NCBI RefSeq assembly: GCF_004353925.1
Contig: NZ_SMOK01000011.1
Location: 310,001-374,000 of the forward strand
DNA: 64,000 nucleotides
Source of the DNA: Pseudomonas sp. H9
Lineage (GTDB): Bacteria; Pseudomonadota; Gammaproteobacteria; Pseudomonadales; Pseudomonadaceae
Direction of reading: 5' to 3'
The first letter of the stretch is position 1. Each line of letters starts with the position of its first letter. Below, piece by piece: positions 46,035 through 56,454 of the stretch. The notes beneath the pieces were generated by a model. The model saw only the letters and a program-made list of their open reading frames with translations, searched no databases and had not been told where the DNA came from. The position numbers and the translations under genes were made by a program.

Positions 46035-46310
46035 ATGAAAGCACAGGCCCGGCACATTCTGGTCAAGACCGCTGAAGAGGCCGAACAGCTCAAGCAACGT
46101 ATCGCCAAAGGCGAAGCGTTCGATGTGCTGGCCAAAAAATTCTCCACTTGCCCGTCCGGCAAGCGTGGTGGTGACCTGGGCGAAGTGCGCCCGGGGCAGA
46201 TGGTCGGCGCCATCGACCAGGTCATTTTCAAGAAACCATTGCGGGTGGTGCACGGCCCGATCAAGAGCAAGTTCGGCTATCACCTGGTGCAGGTGTTCTA
46301 CCGCGATTAA
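46035..46310 (+). CDS. Small parvulin peptidyl-prolyl isomerase
   Basis: This encodes a 91-residue cytoplasmic parvulin beginning MKAQARHILVKTAEEAEQLK, with CPSGKRGGDLGEVRPGQMV and SKFGYHLVQVFYRD. It is a paralogue of the gene at 35897. It is more basic than that protein. It has no signal peptide. Its last four bases overlap the convergent DUF1652 gene. Confidence 0.92.
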   Translation: MKAQARHILVKTAEEAEQLKQRIAKGEAFDVLAKKFSTCPSGKRGGDLGEVRPGQMVGAIDQVIFKKPLRVVHGPIKSKFGYHLVQVFYRD

Positions 46311-46567
46311 AGGCTGTCGCTGCGTCGACCGGCACGCTGCTGGCGCTGATCGGCCAGGTCATTGCGCAGGCCGATGATCAGGTTGGAAATCGCGCGGCTG
46401 CTGGTCAGTTGTTCGGCGCAAATACCGGTAACCAGCAAGTCGACCCGTTCGCAGCTGCGGTCAAATACCTTGACCGTCAACGAACGATCCGGCGCCAGCG
46501 TGCACTGGCAGCGGGTTGGCAAGAAACTGCTTTCTATGATGTTGCGCAACTCCAACGTCGAGAGCAT
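46307..46567 (-). CDS. DUF1652 domain protein
   Basis: This encodes an 86-residue protein beginning MLSTLELRNIIESSFLPTRC. It resembles the DUF1652 family, small proteins common in Pseudomonas and of unknown function. AAGGAG lies eight bases before the ATG at 46567, supporting the start. Two Cys (TRCQC) lie near residue 20. No partner is evident; the neighbours are a convergent parvulin gene and a LysE-type exporter. Confidence 0.8.
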   Translation of the reverse strand: MLSTLELRNIIESSFLPTRCQCTLAPDRSLTVKVFDRSCERVDLLVTGICAEQLTSSRAISNLIIGLRNDLADQRQQRAGRRSDSL

Positions 46568-46698
46568 GGGTCATCTCCTTGGCAAGTGGCGGACAACGGT
46601 CCCGTGTGCCCGGTCCAGCCATAAGCCTAGGTCATTTACCCACGCGTCTCAGACCCTTTCTCTATAAGCACCCGTGCATTGGCCCACCACCCCGGAAC

Positions 46699-47325
46699 TC
46701 AAGCGCGACGAGCTGCCAGCAACCCCAACCCTGCGCAGGCAAGTAACGTCGCGCTGGCCCGATTGAACACACGCCGTGATGCCGGCTGATTGAACCAGCG
46801 CTGCAGGTATGCGCCCAACCAGCCATAGAGAGCAATCGCAGCCCACTCCAGCAGCAGAAACAAGCCACCCAGCCAGGCGAATTGCTCAGACACCGGCACC
46901 GGGCTCGACACCTGAACAAACTGCGGCAAGAACGCAGTAAAGATCAATATCGCCTTGGGATTACCGGCGGCCACCAGAAACTCCTGACGCGCCAGACGCA
47001 GGGTACTTGTCCGGCACTCGCGCTTGACCGGGGCTACCGCCACCGGCGCCCGCCACAACTGCCAGGCAATGTAGAACAGGTAGGCCGCGCCCAGCAGCTT
47101 GATGCTCAGGAACAGGTATTCACTGGTATACAGCACCACGGCCAGCCCCATGGCGGCGAGCATGATCATGGCGGCGAACGCCAACAGCCGACCAACGCCC
47201 GCTACACAGGCCGTGCGCAAGCCATAGCGGCTGGCATTGTTCAGCGACAACAGATTGTTCGGGCCCGGTGCCATGTTCAGGGCAAAGCAGGCAGGTACGA
47301 ACAGGGCAAGTAACGACAGGTCCAT
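46699..47325 (-). CDS. LysE/RhtB-family exporter
   Basis: This encodes a 208-residue inner-membrane protein of the LysE/RhtB amino-acid exporter family, with about six membrane segments. It begins MDLSLLALFVPACFALNMAPGPNN, whose core MAPGPNNLLSLNN is the family signature. AVAPVKRECRTSTLRLARQEF is the cytoplasmic loop before the second half, and AAGNPKAILIFTAFLPQF marks segment four. Substrate is unknown. Confidence 0.9.
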   Translation of the reverse strand: MDLSLLALFVPACFALNMAPGPNNLLSLNNASRYGLRTACVAGVGRLLAFAAMIMLAAMGLAVVLYTSEYLFLSIKLLGAAYLFYIAWQLWRAPVAVAPVKRECRTSTLRLARQEFLVAAGNPKAILIFTAFLPQFVQVSSPVPVSEQFAWLGGLFLLLEWAAIALYGWLGAYLQRWFNQPASRRVFNRASATLLACAGLGLLAARRA

Positions 47326-47425
47326 GATGCAGCTCCAGCAGCGTGAGCTGGAAGATTCCGCTTACCGCGCCTGTGGGTCAAGGTACAGCTGAGCGGAATA
47401 ACTGTATGCCTGGCCCAGCCTCTGG

Positions 47426-48121
47426 TCACTGCGTAACGGCCGCATTCGCCACGCTGAGGGTATCGAGCGCCAGTAAACTGAAGCGGCCACGGGACCAGCC
47501 GCCGGTATCGATGTGCCAGATGTTCCCCAGCACTCGAACATCGTGCAACGGCGTGTGCCCGACGATCAACGCACGCAGGCCGGCAATCGGCCGATCATCA
47601 TCCTCATACAACCGCCGGCGTGACCATTGGCAATACTCCTGCAGCGCCTCGGGTGCTGGCCCCTGCAACTGTTCGCACAACTCTGACCAACTGGCGCAAG
47701 GGCAATCGGCATGCAGCAAACCGACCGGGCCGTCGAGCGTGTCGACCACCAGGGCTAACGGCATATCGGCAAAACGCTCGGCAAAGCGTGCCTGTTCGTC
47801 AGTGGGCAGATCAAGAAACCAGCCCCCTCCGGCAGCTCGGTACTGGCCATAATCCAGCCAGCCACCGCTGACATGGGTCACCGCCAGCGCTTCGTGGTTG
47901 CCTTGCACGGCGTGGAACCATGGTTGCGCCAACCACTCCAGCGCTTGCATGCACTCCGGGCCGCGGTCGACCAGGTCGCCAACGCTGAACAAACGATCGA
48001 CTGCCGGATTGAAGCCAATTGCCGACAACTGCGCCTGCAGGCGCTGGAAATGGCCGTGGATATCGCCCACGGCGTAGTCGCGACCCCGTGCATTGACAGC
48101 GAACCGCTCGATCCTGATCAC
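47426..48121 (-). CDS. PPP-type metallophosphoesterase (bacterial serine/threonine phosphatase)
   Basis: This encodes a 231-residue phosphatase. All PPP motifs are present: AVGDIHGHF, FSVGDLVDRGPE, VQGNHEAL and LIVGHTPLHD, which bind two metals. The GTG start at 48121 is supported by AGGAGGG five bases upstream; the ATG further upstream at 48145 lacks such a site. The protein resembles PrpA/PrpB and lambda phosphatase. No kinase is adjacent, so its targets are unknown. Confidence 0.9.
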   Translation of the reverse strand: MIRIERFAVNARGRDYAVGDIHGHFQRLQAQLSAIGFNPAVDRLFSVGDLVDRGPECMQALEWLAQPWFHAVQGNHEALAVTHVSGGWLDYGQYRAAGGGWFLDLPTDEQARFAERFADMPLALVVDTLDGPVGLLHADCPCASWSELCEQLQGPAPEALQEYCQWSRRRLYEDDDRPIAGLRALIVGHTPLHDVRVLGNIWHIDTGGWSRGRFSLLALDTLSVANAAVTQ

Positions 48122-48198
48122 GCTACTCCCTCCTGCCCCGCCCACCTTGGCAGGCGTACAATAAAAATAGTGCAGATAGCTGCACCTGGAGGTGAATC

Positions 48199-48717
48199 AT
48201 GCGCCCTGCCCTGACCTTTTTCGCCCTGTGCCTGCTGACGCCGGGCAGTTTCGCTCAATCGCCGCCCGCTGCCCCGGTTGAAGTCATCTACGACAACCCC
48301 GAACACTTCCGTGATGCCAGTCTGGACAGCAACGGTTATGAACGCGGGGCCGACGCCTATGTGATGGACGAGCTGCGCAACTACCTGCAGACCCTCGGCA
48401 AGCGCTATCTGCCCGCTGGTCAGACGCTGCGCATCGACATCCGCGACATCGACCTGGCCGGTCGTTACGAGCCTTGGCACCCACAGGCGTATACCGTGCG
48501 TTTCATGCGCGATATCACCTGGCCCAGTATCGACTTGCATTACGTACTGTCGCAACAAGGTCAGCCGCTCAGCCAGGCGGATGCGCACCTGTCAGACAAG
48601 CTTTATCTGCAGCGCCCTGGCCGCCGGGCCACCAGCGACCGCCTCTATGCAGAGAAAGCCATGCTTGAAGAGTGGTTTCGTAAACAGTTCGCCGTTGCGC
48701 AGCACACTTCATCCTGA
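48199..48717 (+). CDS. DUF3016 family exported protein
   Basis: This encodes a 172-residue protein with a signal peptide (MRPALTFFALCLLTPGSFA, then QSPPAAPVEV). The rest, including VEVIYDNPEHFRDASLD and LRIDIRDIDLAGRYEPW, matches the DUF3016 family of periplasmic or lipoprotein-like proteins of unknown function. GGAGGTG precedes the ATG. It is divergent from the phosphatase gene at 47426. Confidence 0.85.
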   Translation: MRPALTFFALCLLTPGSFAQSPPAAPVEVIYDNPEHFRDASLDSNGYERGADAYVMDELRNYLQTLGKRYLPAGQTLRIDIRDIDLAGRYEPWHPQAYTVRFMRDITWPSIDLHYVLSQQGQPLSQADAHLSDKLYLQRPGRRATSDRLYAEKAMLEEWFRKQFAVAQHTSS

Positions 48718-48774
48718 ACTCAACAGCAACGGCGGCAGTCTGAACCTGTGTGAACCGAACAGAGGGCAATGCCA

Positions 48775-49059
48775 ATGGTCACTCACTTCAAGGTCGCCGG
48801 CCACCTGGCGTGCGGCCGCCACGGCAACAACCTGATTTCGACCCGCGAACTCAACCGCGTCAAGTGCCGCAACTGTCGCAACACGGATGCGTACAAGGAC
48901 GCCCGTCGTGAACAACGCAACGCCGCCCGCCGCGCCGCCCGCAAGGCCAAAGCACAACACGGCATCGTCGACTGGCGCTCGGCCTGGATCGCTCGCTTGA
49001 CTGAAATGCCCGGTTTGCAACGTTTGCCCCGGGGCTTTCATGGCCAGGCCTATGTTTGA
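48775..49059 (+). CDS. Small basic Cys-containing protein of unknown function
   Basis: This encodes a 94-residue basic protein. ATG 48775 (MVTHFKVAGHLACGRHG) is preferred to ATG 48769 because AGAGGG is then eight bases away. Cys at CGRHG and the CRNC pair could bind zinc in a ribbon-like fold (VKCRNCRNTDAYKDARREQR), and an Arg/Ala-rich stretch (NAARRAARKAKAQ) suggests nucleic-acid binding. I do not recognise a named family. It follows the DUF3016 gene by 57 bases. Confidence 0.7.
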   Translation: MVTHFKVAGHLACGRHGNNLISTRELNRVKCRNCRNTDAYKDARREQRNAARRAARKAKAQHGIVDWRSAWIARLTEMPGLQRLPRGFHGQAYV

Positions 49060-49082
49060 CCGTTACTGATTACGCTTGCTAC

Positions 49083-49099
49083 GGGGCCGAGCAGGCCCC
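49083..49099. terminator. Short GC hairpin between convergent genes
   Basis: GGGGCC (49083-49088) and GGCCCC (49094-49099) flank a 5-base loop between the convergent 48775 and 49126 genes. No T tract is seen, so terminator activity is uncertain. Confidence 0.4.
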
Positions 49100-49125
49100 G
49101 CAGCTTGATCACGATGCCCGATGTG

Positions 49126-49554
49126 TCAGGCCGGCACACCGAGAATAATGTGTGACGCCTTGATCACCGCCGTGGCACTTACACCCGCTGCCAAGCCCAG
49201 CTCGGCTACCGCATCACGCGTGACGATCGAATAGATTTTCGTACCACCTGCCAACTCGATGACCACTTCGGCATTGACCGCACCGTCGTTGACGCTGAGC
49301 ACGGTGCCTTGCAGGCAATTACGTGCAGACAGCCGAATGTCACTCGACTCGGTCATCAGCATCACCCAAGGCGCTTTGACCAGCGCAACAGCCTCTTTGC
49401 CTACGGCAATACCGAGGTTCTTGACACTTTCCATGGTCACGACAGCCACCAACTGCTCGCCGCCAGGTAGCTGCAGGCTGACCTCAGCGTTGACAGCGCC
49501 CGGCTGCACACTGCTGACCTGACCTTTGAATACGTTGCGTGCACTGACTTTCAT
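49126..49554 (-). CDS. Di-Mop (TOBE) molybdate-binding protein
   Basis: This encodes a 142-residue protein made of two tandem Mop/TOBE repeats: SARNVFKGQVSSVQPGAVNAEV at residues 4-25 and LSARNCLQGTVLSVNDGAVN around residue 75. Such molbindins bind molybdate or tungstate as oligomers in the cytoplasm and store or buffer it. The length and the repeat structure leave little doubt of the family. No molybdate transporter or molybdoenzyme gene is adjacent. Confidence 0.9.
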   Translation of the reverse strand: MKVSARNVFKGQVSSVQPGAVNAEVSLQLPGGEQLVAVVTMESVKNLGIAVGKEAVALVKAPWVMLMTESSDIRLSARNCLQGTVLSVNDGAVNAEVVIELAGGTKIYSIVTRDAVAELGLAAGVSATAVIKASHIILGVPA

Positions 49555-49646
49555 GATGCGCCCTTATCTTGACTTCAGGGTTAGGTTTTCGGCGCATAGT
49601 CATTTCAGGCGTTGTATAAAAACAACTACAGCGAAAGGCAAATGCC

Positions 49647-49997
49647 TCAACGAAGCTTCAGACGGACACCTTGAATCCCAAGCATAGGTATAGCCATCGA
49701 AGCCAGTACCAGCCACCAATCAGCATTGTCCCGATGGAACGTCTCGATGGCCGCCAAGTACAAACCAATCGCGCTGGTAACGGCACATGAGCCGCCGAGC
49801 AACAGCCACTTCAGCCCGTTCATCTGCCCGAACAATGCGGTTCTATGGGCCACGCACAACAACCAGAAGTACATCCAGACCACCGCCCCGATCATGTAAA
49901 AACCCAGGACCAACAGGTCTCCTAACATCCCGGCTCCATGCATCGTTTGCCCCACCCTGTAGGAATACCAGGGTGATGCTACTTTGAAATCATTCAT
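49647..49997 (-). CDS. Hypothetical inner-membrane protein
   Basis: This encodes a 116-residue protein with three hydrophobic segments (LGDLLVLGFYMIGAVVWMYF near residue 26, WLLLGGSCAVTSAIGLYLAA, and WWLVLASMAIPMLGIQGV). The start ATG at 49997 (MNDFKVASPWYSY) is chosen because the longer frame runs into a REP doublet. The ribosome site is weak. I do not recognise the family. Confidence 0.6.
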   Translation of the reverse strand: MNDFKVASPWYSYRVGQTMHGAGMLGDLLVLGFYMIGAVVWMYFWLLCVAHRTALFGQMNGLKWLLLGGSCAVTSAIGLYLAAIETFHRDNADWWLVLASMAIPMLGIQGVRLKLR

Positions 49998-50028
49998 TTC
50001 TGACAGCCCCGGGGTTGCCACCGTACCG

Positions 50029-50099
50029 GCAGAAGCGGGCTTGCCCCGCGATGCGATGTGACTGAAAGACCGCAATCGCGGGGCAAGCCCGCTCCTACA
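50029..50099. repeat. REP doublet
   Basis: AGAAGCGGGCTTGCCCCGCG and an inverted copy (AATCGCGGGGCAAGCCCGCT) flank a spacer in the gap before the ABC-F gene. Otherwise I see nothing in 49998-50287. Confidence 0.85.
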
Positions 50100-50287
50100 G
50101 CAAGCCCGCCCAACGTCAGATTCGTCGCCCGTCACCATACAACTGCAACCCTGACTATGCGACAATGCGCGCAATGTCTGGCCTCAACCCCCGCATTTTT
50201 CTCCCGACCGCTCGGCCACAGCATGCACATGCTGCTGTCGGCGTATGCCGCAATGCCAGCGACGCAAGCAATTGATAGGTAACCCCT

Positions 50288-51874
<1,587 letters not shown>

Positions 51875-51880
51875 AAACCG

Positions 51881-51936
51881 TCGCGGGGCAAGCCCGCTCC
51901 CACCGGACCTCTGTGGGAGCGGGCTTGTCCCGCGAT
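51881..51936. repeat. REP doublet after ybiT
   Basis: TCGCGGGGCAAGCCCGCTCC and an inverted copy with one change (GGGCTTGTCCCGCGAT) lie a few bases past the ybiT stop codon. Confidence 0.88.
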
Positions 51937-52023
51937 TGCATTAAAAATCGTTAGCCTGCTTCCTTTTATTCTCGCACCCAGCGATTATGGACCCTCGCCC
52001 ACCGCCCGCCAGCGAACGAGCCC

Positions 52024-53214
52024 ATGTCCGCGTTACAACCCCTACCCGCCAGTACCCACTCCATCACCCTGCAGATCCTTTCGATCGTCTTCTACACCTT
52101 TGTTGCCTTTCTCTGCATCGGTCTGCCAATCGCGGTGCTACCAGGTTATGTGCATGACCAATTGGGGTTCAGTGCGGTCGTTGCCGGGTTGACCATTGGC
52201 CTGCAGTACCTGGCCACGCTGCTGAGCCGGCCGTACGCTGGGCGTGTGGCAGACACCAAAGGCACCAAGCAGGCCATCATCTACGGGTTGATCGGTATTG
52301 CCCTTTGCGGGGTGCTGACCTTCGTTTCGACGCTGACGCTTGAACTGCCGCTGTTAAGCCTGCTGCTTCTGCTTGCCGGGCGCTTGTTTCTGGGCGTCGC
52401 CCAAGGCCTGATCGGTGTCGCTTCGTTGAGTTGGGGCATCGGTGCGATGGGCGCCGAGCACACCGCGCGGGTAATTGCCTGGAACGGTATTGCCTCTTAC
52501 GGCGCGATCGCCCTCGGCGCCCCCTTGGGGGTGATCCTGGTGGACCAGCTGAACTTCGCCACGCTGGGGCCGGTGCTGGTCATGCTGGCCGCCCTGGCTT
52601 TGCTGGTACTGCGCAACAAACCATCGCTGCCGGTGGTCGCGGGTGAGCGCCTGCCGTTCTGGGCGGCGTTCGCTCGGGTCGCACCCTGTGGTACTGGCCT
52701 GACATTGGCGTCGATCGGCTACGGCACGCTCTCGACGTTCGTCACTCTGTACTACCTGGAGCAAGGCTGGCAAGGCGCGGCGTGGTGCCTGAGTGCTTCT
52801 GGCGTGTGCTTCATTCTCTCGCGCTTGTTGTTCGTCAATGCGGTCAGCCGGTTCGGTGGCTACCCGGTGGCAATTGTCTGCATGAGCACCGAGGCTTTGG
52901 GCTTGACCCTGCTGTGGTTGGCGCCCAACCCGGTGGTGGCCTTGATCGGCGCCGGGTTGACCGGTTTTGGCTTGTCATTGGTGTACCCGGCGCTGGGCGT
53001 GGAAGCCATCAAGCAGGTGCCGGTGTCCAGCCGCGGCGCAGGGCTGGGGGCTTATGCGGTGTTCTTTGACCTTGCCCTGGCCATCGCCGGGCCGTTGATG
53101 GGCGCGGTGGCCTTGCACCTGGGTTATGCCTGGATTTTCTGCATCGCGGCCTTGTTGTCACTGGCGGGCGTGGGCCTGACCCTGCTACTGGCGCGCCGCG
53201 CAGCCGGTTATTGA
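52024..53214 (+). CDS. MFS transporter, YfcJ/YhhS-like
   Basis: This encodes a 396-residue membrane transporter with 12 predicted segments. It resembles the YfcJ/YhhS branch of the major facilitator family: IGLPIAVLPGYVHDQLGFSA near residue 35 and YLATLLSRPYAGRVADTKGT, then GVASLSWGIGAMGAEHTARV. The ATG at 52024 is used. It overlaps the convergent hydrolase gene by seven bases. Substrate unknown; E. coli relatives are putative exporters. Confidence 0.88.
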   Translation: MSALQPLPASTHSITLQILSIVFYTFVAFLCIGLPIAVLPGYVHDQLGFSAVVAGLTIGLQYLATLLSRPYAGRVADTKGTKQAIIYGLIGIALCGVLTFVSTLTLELPLLSLLLLLAGRLFLGVAQGLIGVASLSWGIGAMGAEHTARVIAWNGIASYGAIALGAPLGVILVDQLNFATLGPVLVMLAALALLVLRNKPSLPVVAGERLPFWAAFARVAPCGTGLTLASIGYGTLSTFVTLYYLEQGWQGAAWCLSASGVCFILSRLLFVNAVSRFGGYPVAIVCMSTEALGLTLLWLAPNPVVALIGAGLTGFGLSLVYPALGVEAIKQVPVSSRGAGLGAYAVFFDLALAIAGPLMGAVALHLGYAWIFCIAALLSLAGVGLTLLLARRAAGY

Positions 53215-54239
53215 TCAGCCGTGTCGAGCCTGACAGGGCTGGGCCGGCCGAGTGCACGCGTAAAAAAGTGCGCAGCTTCGGCTTGCAACGACAAGTGAAT
53301 ATTTTCGCGGTCTACCCCATCGGGGTCATTGCACAGCGCCGCCATGTGCTCACGTTGCTCGTCGTCACACGGGGCCATGAACACGAAATGCCCGGCGCCG
53401 GCCAACAAGCGGTAATTGGGGGTAATCGGCAACTTGCGCGCCAGGGCCTGGGCGTTCTTGTCGATGGCCAATAACTGGTCGTTGTCGCCGCTGTAGATCA
53501 ACGTCGGTACCTTGACCCGGGCCAAGGCGTGGCGACCGAACATCAAACTTGACGGCGCCATCAGCAGCAAGGCGTGAATGCGTGGATCTGCTTCGGCGCT
53601 GAGGTCGGCACGGTCAGCAATCAGCACACCATTGGTTTTGCAGGCATCGGCATCCAGTGGCCGTTCCAGGCAATACCGGCGCAAGCGTTCGAGGTCGGGC
53701 TCGGCCCCGGCAAGCATCAACGCGGTTTCTCCGCCGGCGGAGTAGCCGATCATACCGACCTGCTCGCCCTTGACGTACGGTGCCAGAAACGGGTCGGCCA
53801 GGGTCGCGCTGATCGCCGCACTGATCTGCAATGGCCGCCCGTACAGGTTGCTCAGGGTCCCCAGACGGCTGTGGTCACGGCTGTTGTCACCCGGATGGGT
53901 CACGGCCACTACCACGAACCCACGACGCGCCAAGGCACTGGCCAGATCATGCAGGGCCAGCGGCGTGCCGGTATTGCCATGGGAGAGCATCAATAGCGGG
54001 TAGCGCCCCTTGACAATGGCGGCCCCTTCACTGGCTTCAACCCGATAACCCTCGATGCGACTGGTGCGCTCGGGACCTTGGGCGGGATAAAACGCGAGCG
54101 CGTGTACCGGGCGCCCATCCAATGGGTCAGCGAACACCAGTCGGTGCAAACCCACACTCCAGTGCTGCACAGGCTCGGCGTGTGCCCAACTGATCATGCC
54201 TAACCAGCACAGCAGCCACAGCATCGCCCATTTGCGCAT
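53208..54239 (-). CDS. Exported alpha/beta hydrolase (dienelactone hydrolase-like)
   Basis: This encodes a 343-residue hydrolase with a signal peptide (MRKWAMLWLLCWLGMISWAH, then AEPVQHW). The nucleophile elbow is GYSAGG (IGYSAGGETALML), with LLMLSHGNTGTPLALHDLA before it and AGHFVFMAPC as the likely catalytic His. The architecture resembles predicted dienelactone hydrolases and PAF-acetylhydrolase-like proteins. ATG 54239 gives the signal peptide; an upstream extension to 54287 is discarded. Confidence 0.85.
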   Translation of the reverse strand: MRKWAMLWLLCWLGMISWAHAEPVQHWSVGLHRLVFADPLDGRPVHALAFYPAQGPERTSRIEGYRVEASEGAAIVKGRYPLLMLSHGNTGTPLALHDLASALARRGFVVVAVTHPGDNSRDHSRLGTLSNLYGRPLQISAAISATLADPFLAPYVKGEQVGMIGYSAGGETALMLAGAEPDLERLRRYCLERPLDADACKTNGVLIADRADLSAEADPRIHALLLMAPSSLMFGRHALARVKVPTLIYSGDNDQLLAIDKNAQALARKLPITPNYRLLAGAGHFVFMAPCDDEQREHMAALCNDPDGVDRENIHLSLQAEAAHFFTRALGRPSPVRLDTADQ

Positions 54240-54323
54240 CGGCTTCACCCTGCCCGGCGGGAGGAAGGCCGGGAATCGCTCCAGCATAAGGCCGGGCGCA
54301 ATGAGCGGGATGAAAGCTCAATG

Positions 54324-54358
54324 AAAAAACCGACAGCAGACCTGGCCTACTGTCGGTT
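54324..54358 (-). terminator. Intrinsic terminator after azoR
   Basis: AACCGACAG (54328-54336) and CTGTCGGTT (54350-54358) form a perfect 9-bp stem; the A tract at 54324-54329 gives a T tract on the minus strand, 20 bases after the azoR stop codon. Confidence 0.85.
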
Positions 54359-54379
54359 CTGGTCACGCGTTGGCGCGGA

Positions 54380-54991
54380 TCACGCGGCGGCGAACAACTC
54401 GTTGCTGATCTGCGCTCGAGCAGCGCTCATGGCGTTGGCACGCGGCTCATCACCGTAAGCCAGGCCGTGGGCGCGAACGATTTCCAGGTCAGTGATGCCG
54501 ATGAAATCGAGGAACACCTTGAGGAAGTCTTCATGACCGGCACCTGTCGGCTGGCCAGCGTGCAGACCACCGGCGGTGGACACCAGGATCACCTTCTTGT
54601 CACCACACAGGCCTTCAGGGCCGGCTTCGGTGTAACGGAAGGTCTTACCGGCCACCGCAATGCGGTCGATCCAGGCCTTGAGCTGAGTCGGAATGGTGAA
54701 GTTGTACATTGGCGCACCGATCACCACCGCATCGGCCTCAAGAAACTCTTGCAGGGTTTCGCTGCTCAGTTGAGCTTCGTGCTGCTGCGCGGCGTCACGC
54801 ATCGCTTCGGGGGTGCCAGCAGCAACCAGGGTGGCTGCGGAGAAGTGGCTGATAGCATCGGCAGCCAGGTCACGGTAGACGACTTCCACCGACGGATCGG
54901 CGGCTTTCCAGGCATCGACCACATTGCGGCTCAGCTGGCGGGAGGCGGAATTGTCGCCCAGGATGCTCGAATCGATATGCAACAGTTTCAT
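54380..54991 (-). CDS. azoR: FMN-dependent NADH azoreductase
   Basis: This encodes a 203-residue flavodoxin-like azoreductase. It begins [20 protein letters not shown], the family signature, with [20 protein letters not shown] near residue 92 and [19 protein letters not shown] further on. It reduces azo and quinone compounds with NADH. It is divergent from a LysR gene, and the gap contains a perfect palindrome, the usual arrangement for azoR/LysR regulation. Confidence 0.92.
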   Translation of the reverse strand: MKLLHIDSSILGDNSASRQLSRNVVDAWKAADPSVEVVYRDLAADAISHFSAATLVAAGTPEAMRDAAQQHEAQLSSETLQEFLEADAVVIGAPMYNFTIPTQLKAWIDRIAVAGKTFRYTEAGPEGLCGDKKVILVSTAGGLHAGQPTGAGHEDFLKVFLDFIGITDLEIVRAHGLAYGDEPRANAMSAARAQISNELFAAA

Positions 54992-55088
54992 GGGACTCTC
55001 CTGATTGAAGACCGCATCGGGGCGATCACGATGGAGAGAATCCTACCTGCGCAGCGAATGGCTGATAAGTGAGTAAAAATGCGTTAGT

Positions 55089-55108
55089 TTGTCCTACTGA
55101 CAGGACAA
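55089..55108. promoter_or_regulatory. Palindromic operator candidate in azoR-lysR gap
   Basis: TTGTCCT (55089-55095) and AGGACAA (55102-55108) are perfect inverted repeats 6 bases apart, and lie directly before the LysR start and upstream of azoR. A T-N11-A core (LysR-box type) is contained in it. The site is likely bound by the LysR protein. Confidence 0.6.
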
Positions 55109-55119
55109 TGGTGATTGCC

Positions 55120-56028
55120 ATGCAAGACCTCAACGACCTTTTCTACTTCGCCCGAGTGGTCGAAGCCGGTGGTTTTGCCGCCGCCGGACGTCAGCTAGGG
55201 ATCCCCAAGTCGCGCCTGTCACGGCGTATCGCCGAACTGGAAGAGCGCTTGGGTACGCGCCTGCTGCAACGTACCACCCGGCAACTGAAGCTGACTGCCG
55301 TCGGCGAACGTTACCTGCGCCATTGCCAGGCCATGCTGCTGGAAGCGGAAATGGCTGACGAAGCCGTTGCCAGTATGACCAGTGAGCCGCGCGGACGCTT
55401 GCGTGTGTCTTGCCCCGTCAGCCTGGCGCATACCCTGATGCCGTCGGTGATCAGCCAGTTTCTTGAGCAATACCCGCAGGTGCAGCTGGACATGGTGCTG
55501 CTCAACCGCCGGGTCGACCTGATCACCGAAGGTATCGATGTGGCCCTACGGGTACGTGACCTGGGAGATGAAGACCCGGCCCTGGTCACTCGGCGCCTGC
55601 GTCAGGCGCAGATGTACCTGGTGACCTCCCCGGCTTTTGCCGCTGAACATGCCCCGCGCACTCCCGAGGATTTAGCCGGTTTACCGGTGCTGGGTGCGGT
55701 GGATGCCGACCGCCTGGTGCATCTGCGCTTGCTCGATGCCCGCGGACACAAACGAGAAGTGGCTTTGGAAGCGCGTCTGGCGATTGACGACTTTGTCGTG
55801 CGCAAGACGGCAGCGATGGCCGGCCTGGGCTTCACTGCACTGCCAATCATGCACTGTGAGGAGGAACTGGCCCGTGGCGAACTGGTGCGGCTGCTGCCAG
55901 ACTGGTCGCTGCCCGGTGGATACCTGCAAGCGGTGTACCCTCATCGGCGCGGCCTGCTACCGGCGGTGCGGGTCTGGATCGATCATTTGGTGACGGCATT
56001 TGCAGACTGTGGGGAGCGGTATGTCTAA
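55120..56028 (+). CDS. LysR-family regulator, divergent from azoR
   Basis: This encodes a 302-residue LysR regulator. The N-terminal winged helix-turn-helix covers residues 1-60 (MQDLNDLFYFARVVEAGGFA, then AGRQLGIPKSRLSRRIAELE). The effector domain follows. ATG 55120 is preferred; an in-frame ATG at 55108 would read into the palindrome. Its stop codon overlaps the next ATG by eight bases, suggesting joint expression with the YjbR-like gene. It probably controls azoR. Confidence 0.9.
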   Translation: MQDLNDLFYFARVVEAGGFAAAGRQLGIPKSRLSRRIAELEERLGTRLLQRTTRQLKLTAVGERYLRHCQAMLLEAEMADEAVASMTSEPRGRLRVSCPVSLAHTLMPSVISQFLEQYPQVQLDMVLLNRRVDLITEGIDVALRVRDLGDEDPALVTRRLRQAQMYLVTSPAFAAEHAPRTPEDLAGLPVLGAVDADRLVHLRLLDARGHKREVALEARLAIDDFVVRKTAAMAGLGFTALPIMHCEEELARGELVRLLPDWSLPGGYLQAVYPHRRGLLPAVRVWIDHLVTAFADCGERYV

Positions 56029-56380
56029 GCACACGATGAACGAAACGCAGGTCGCAGCGTTCTGCCTGAGCCTGCCCGGCGCACGGGAAGACTACAAATG
56101 GGGCGGTGTGCGAGTGTTCTCGATTGCGGGCAACAAGATGTTCGCGGTGCTGGACCTGGCCGGCGCGGGCCTGTCATTCAAGGTCGACAGTGATCTGTTC
56201 CTCGGCTATGTCGACCACCCCGGCGTGCGCCCGGCGCCGTACCTGGCGCGGGCGCACTGGATCAGCATGGCACCGCCCTACCCGATGGGCCGCGAGGCAC
56301 TCTGCGAGCTGCTGCAGCGCTCTCACCAACTGGTGGTCAGGCGCCTGCCCAAGCGCCTACAGCCCGGGCTGCTGATTTAA
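56021..56380 (+). CDS. MmcQ/YjbR family protein
   Basis: This encodes a 119-residue YjbR/CyaY-like protein beginning MSKHTMNETQVAAFCLSLPG. Family motifs are CLSLPGAREDYKWGG near residue 15 and YLARAHWISMAPPYPM near residue 70. The fold is thought to bind DNA, though the function is not settled. The ATG at 56021 lies inside the end of the LysR gene, an 8-base overlap. Confidence 0.88.
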   Translation: MSKHTMNETQVAAFCLSLPGAREDYKWGGVRVFSIAGNKMFAVLDLAGAGLSFKVDSDLFLGYVDHPGVRPAPYLARAHWISMAPPYPMGREALCELLQRSHQLVVRRLPKRLQPGLLI

Positions 56381-56425
56381 GGTTCCTGCTGACCCGGAGG
56401 GAGCCAGAGTGCCCATATCGCAATA

Positions 56426-56449
56426 GCAGGGCAAGCCCGCACCTACCGG
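56426..56449. repeat. Single degenerate REP
   Basis: AGCAGGGCAAGCCCGCACCT is a single REP with a few changes, just before the convergent DUF1254-family gene. Confidence 0.55.
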
Positions 56450-56454
56450 GGGGT

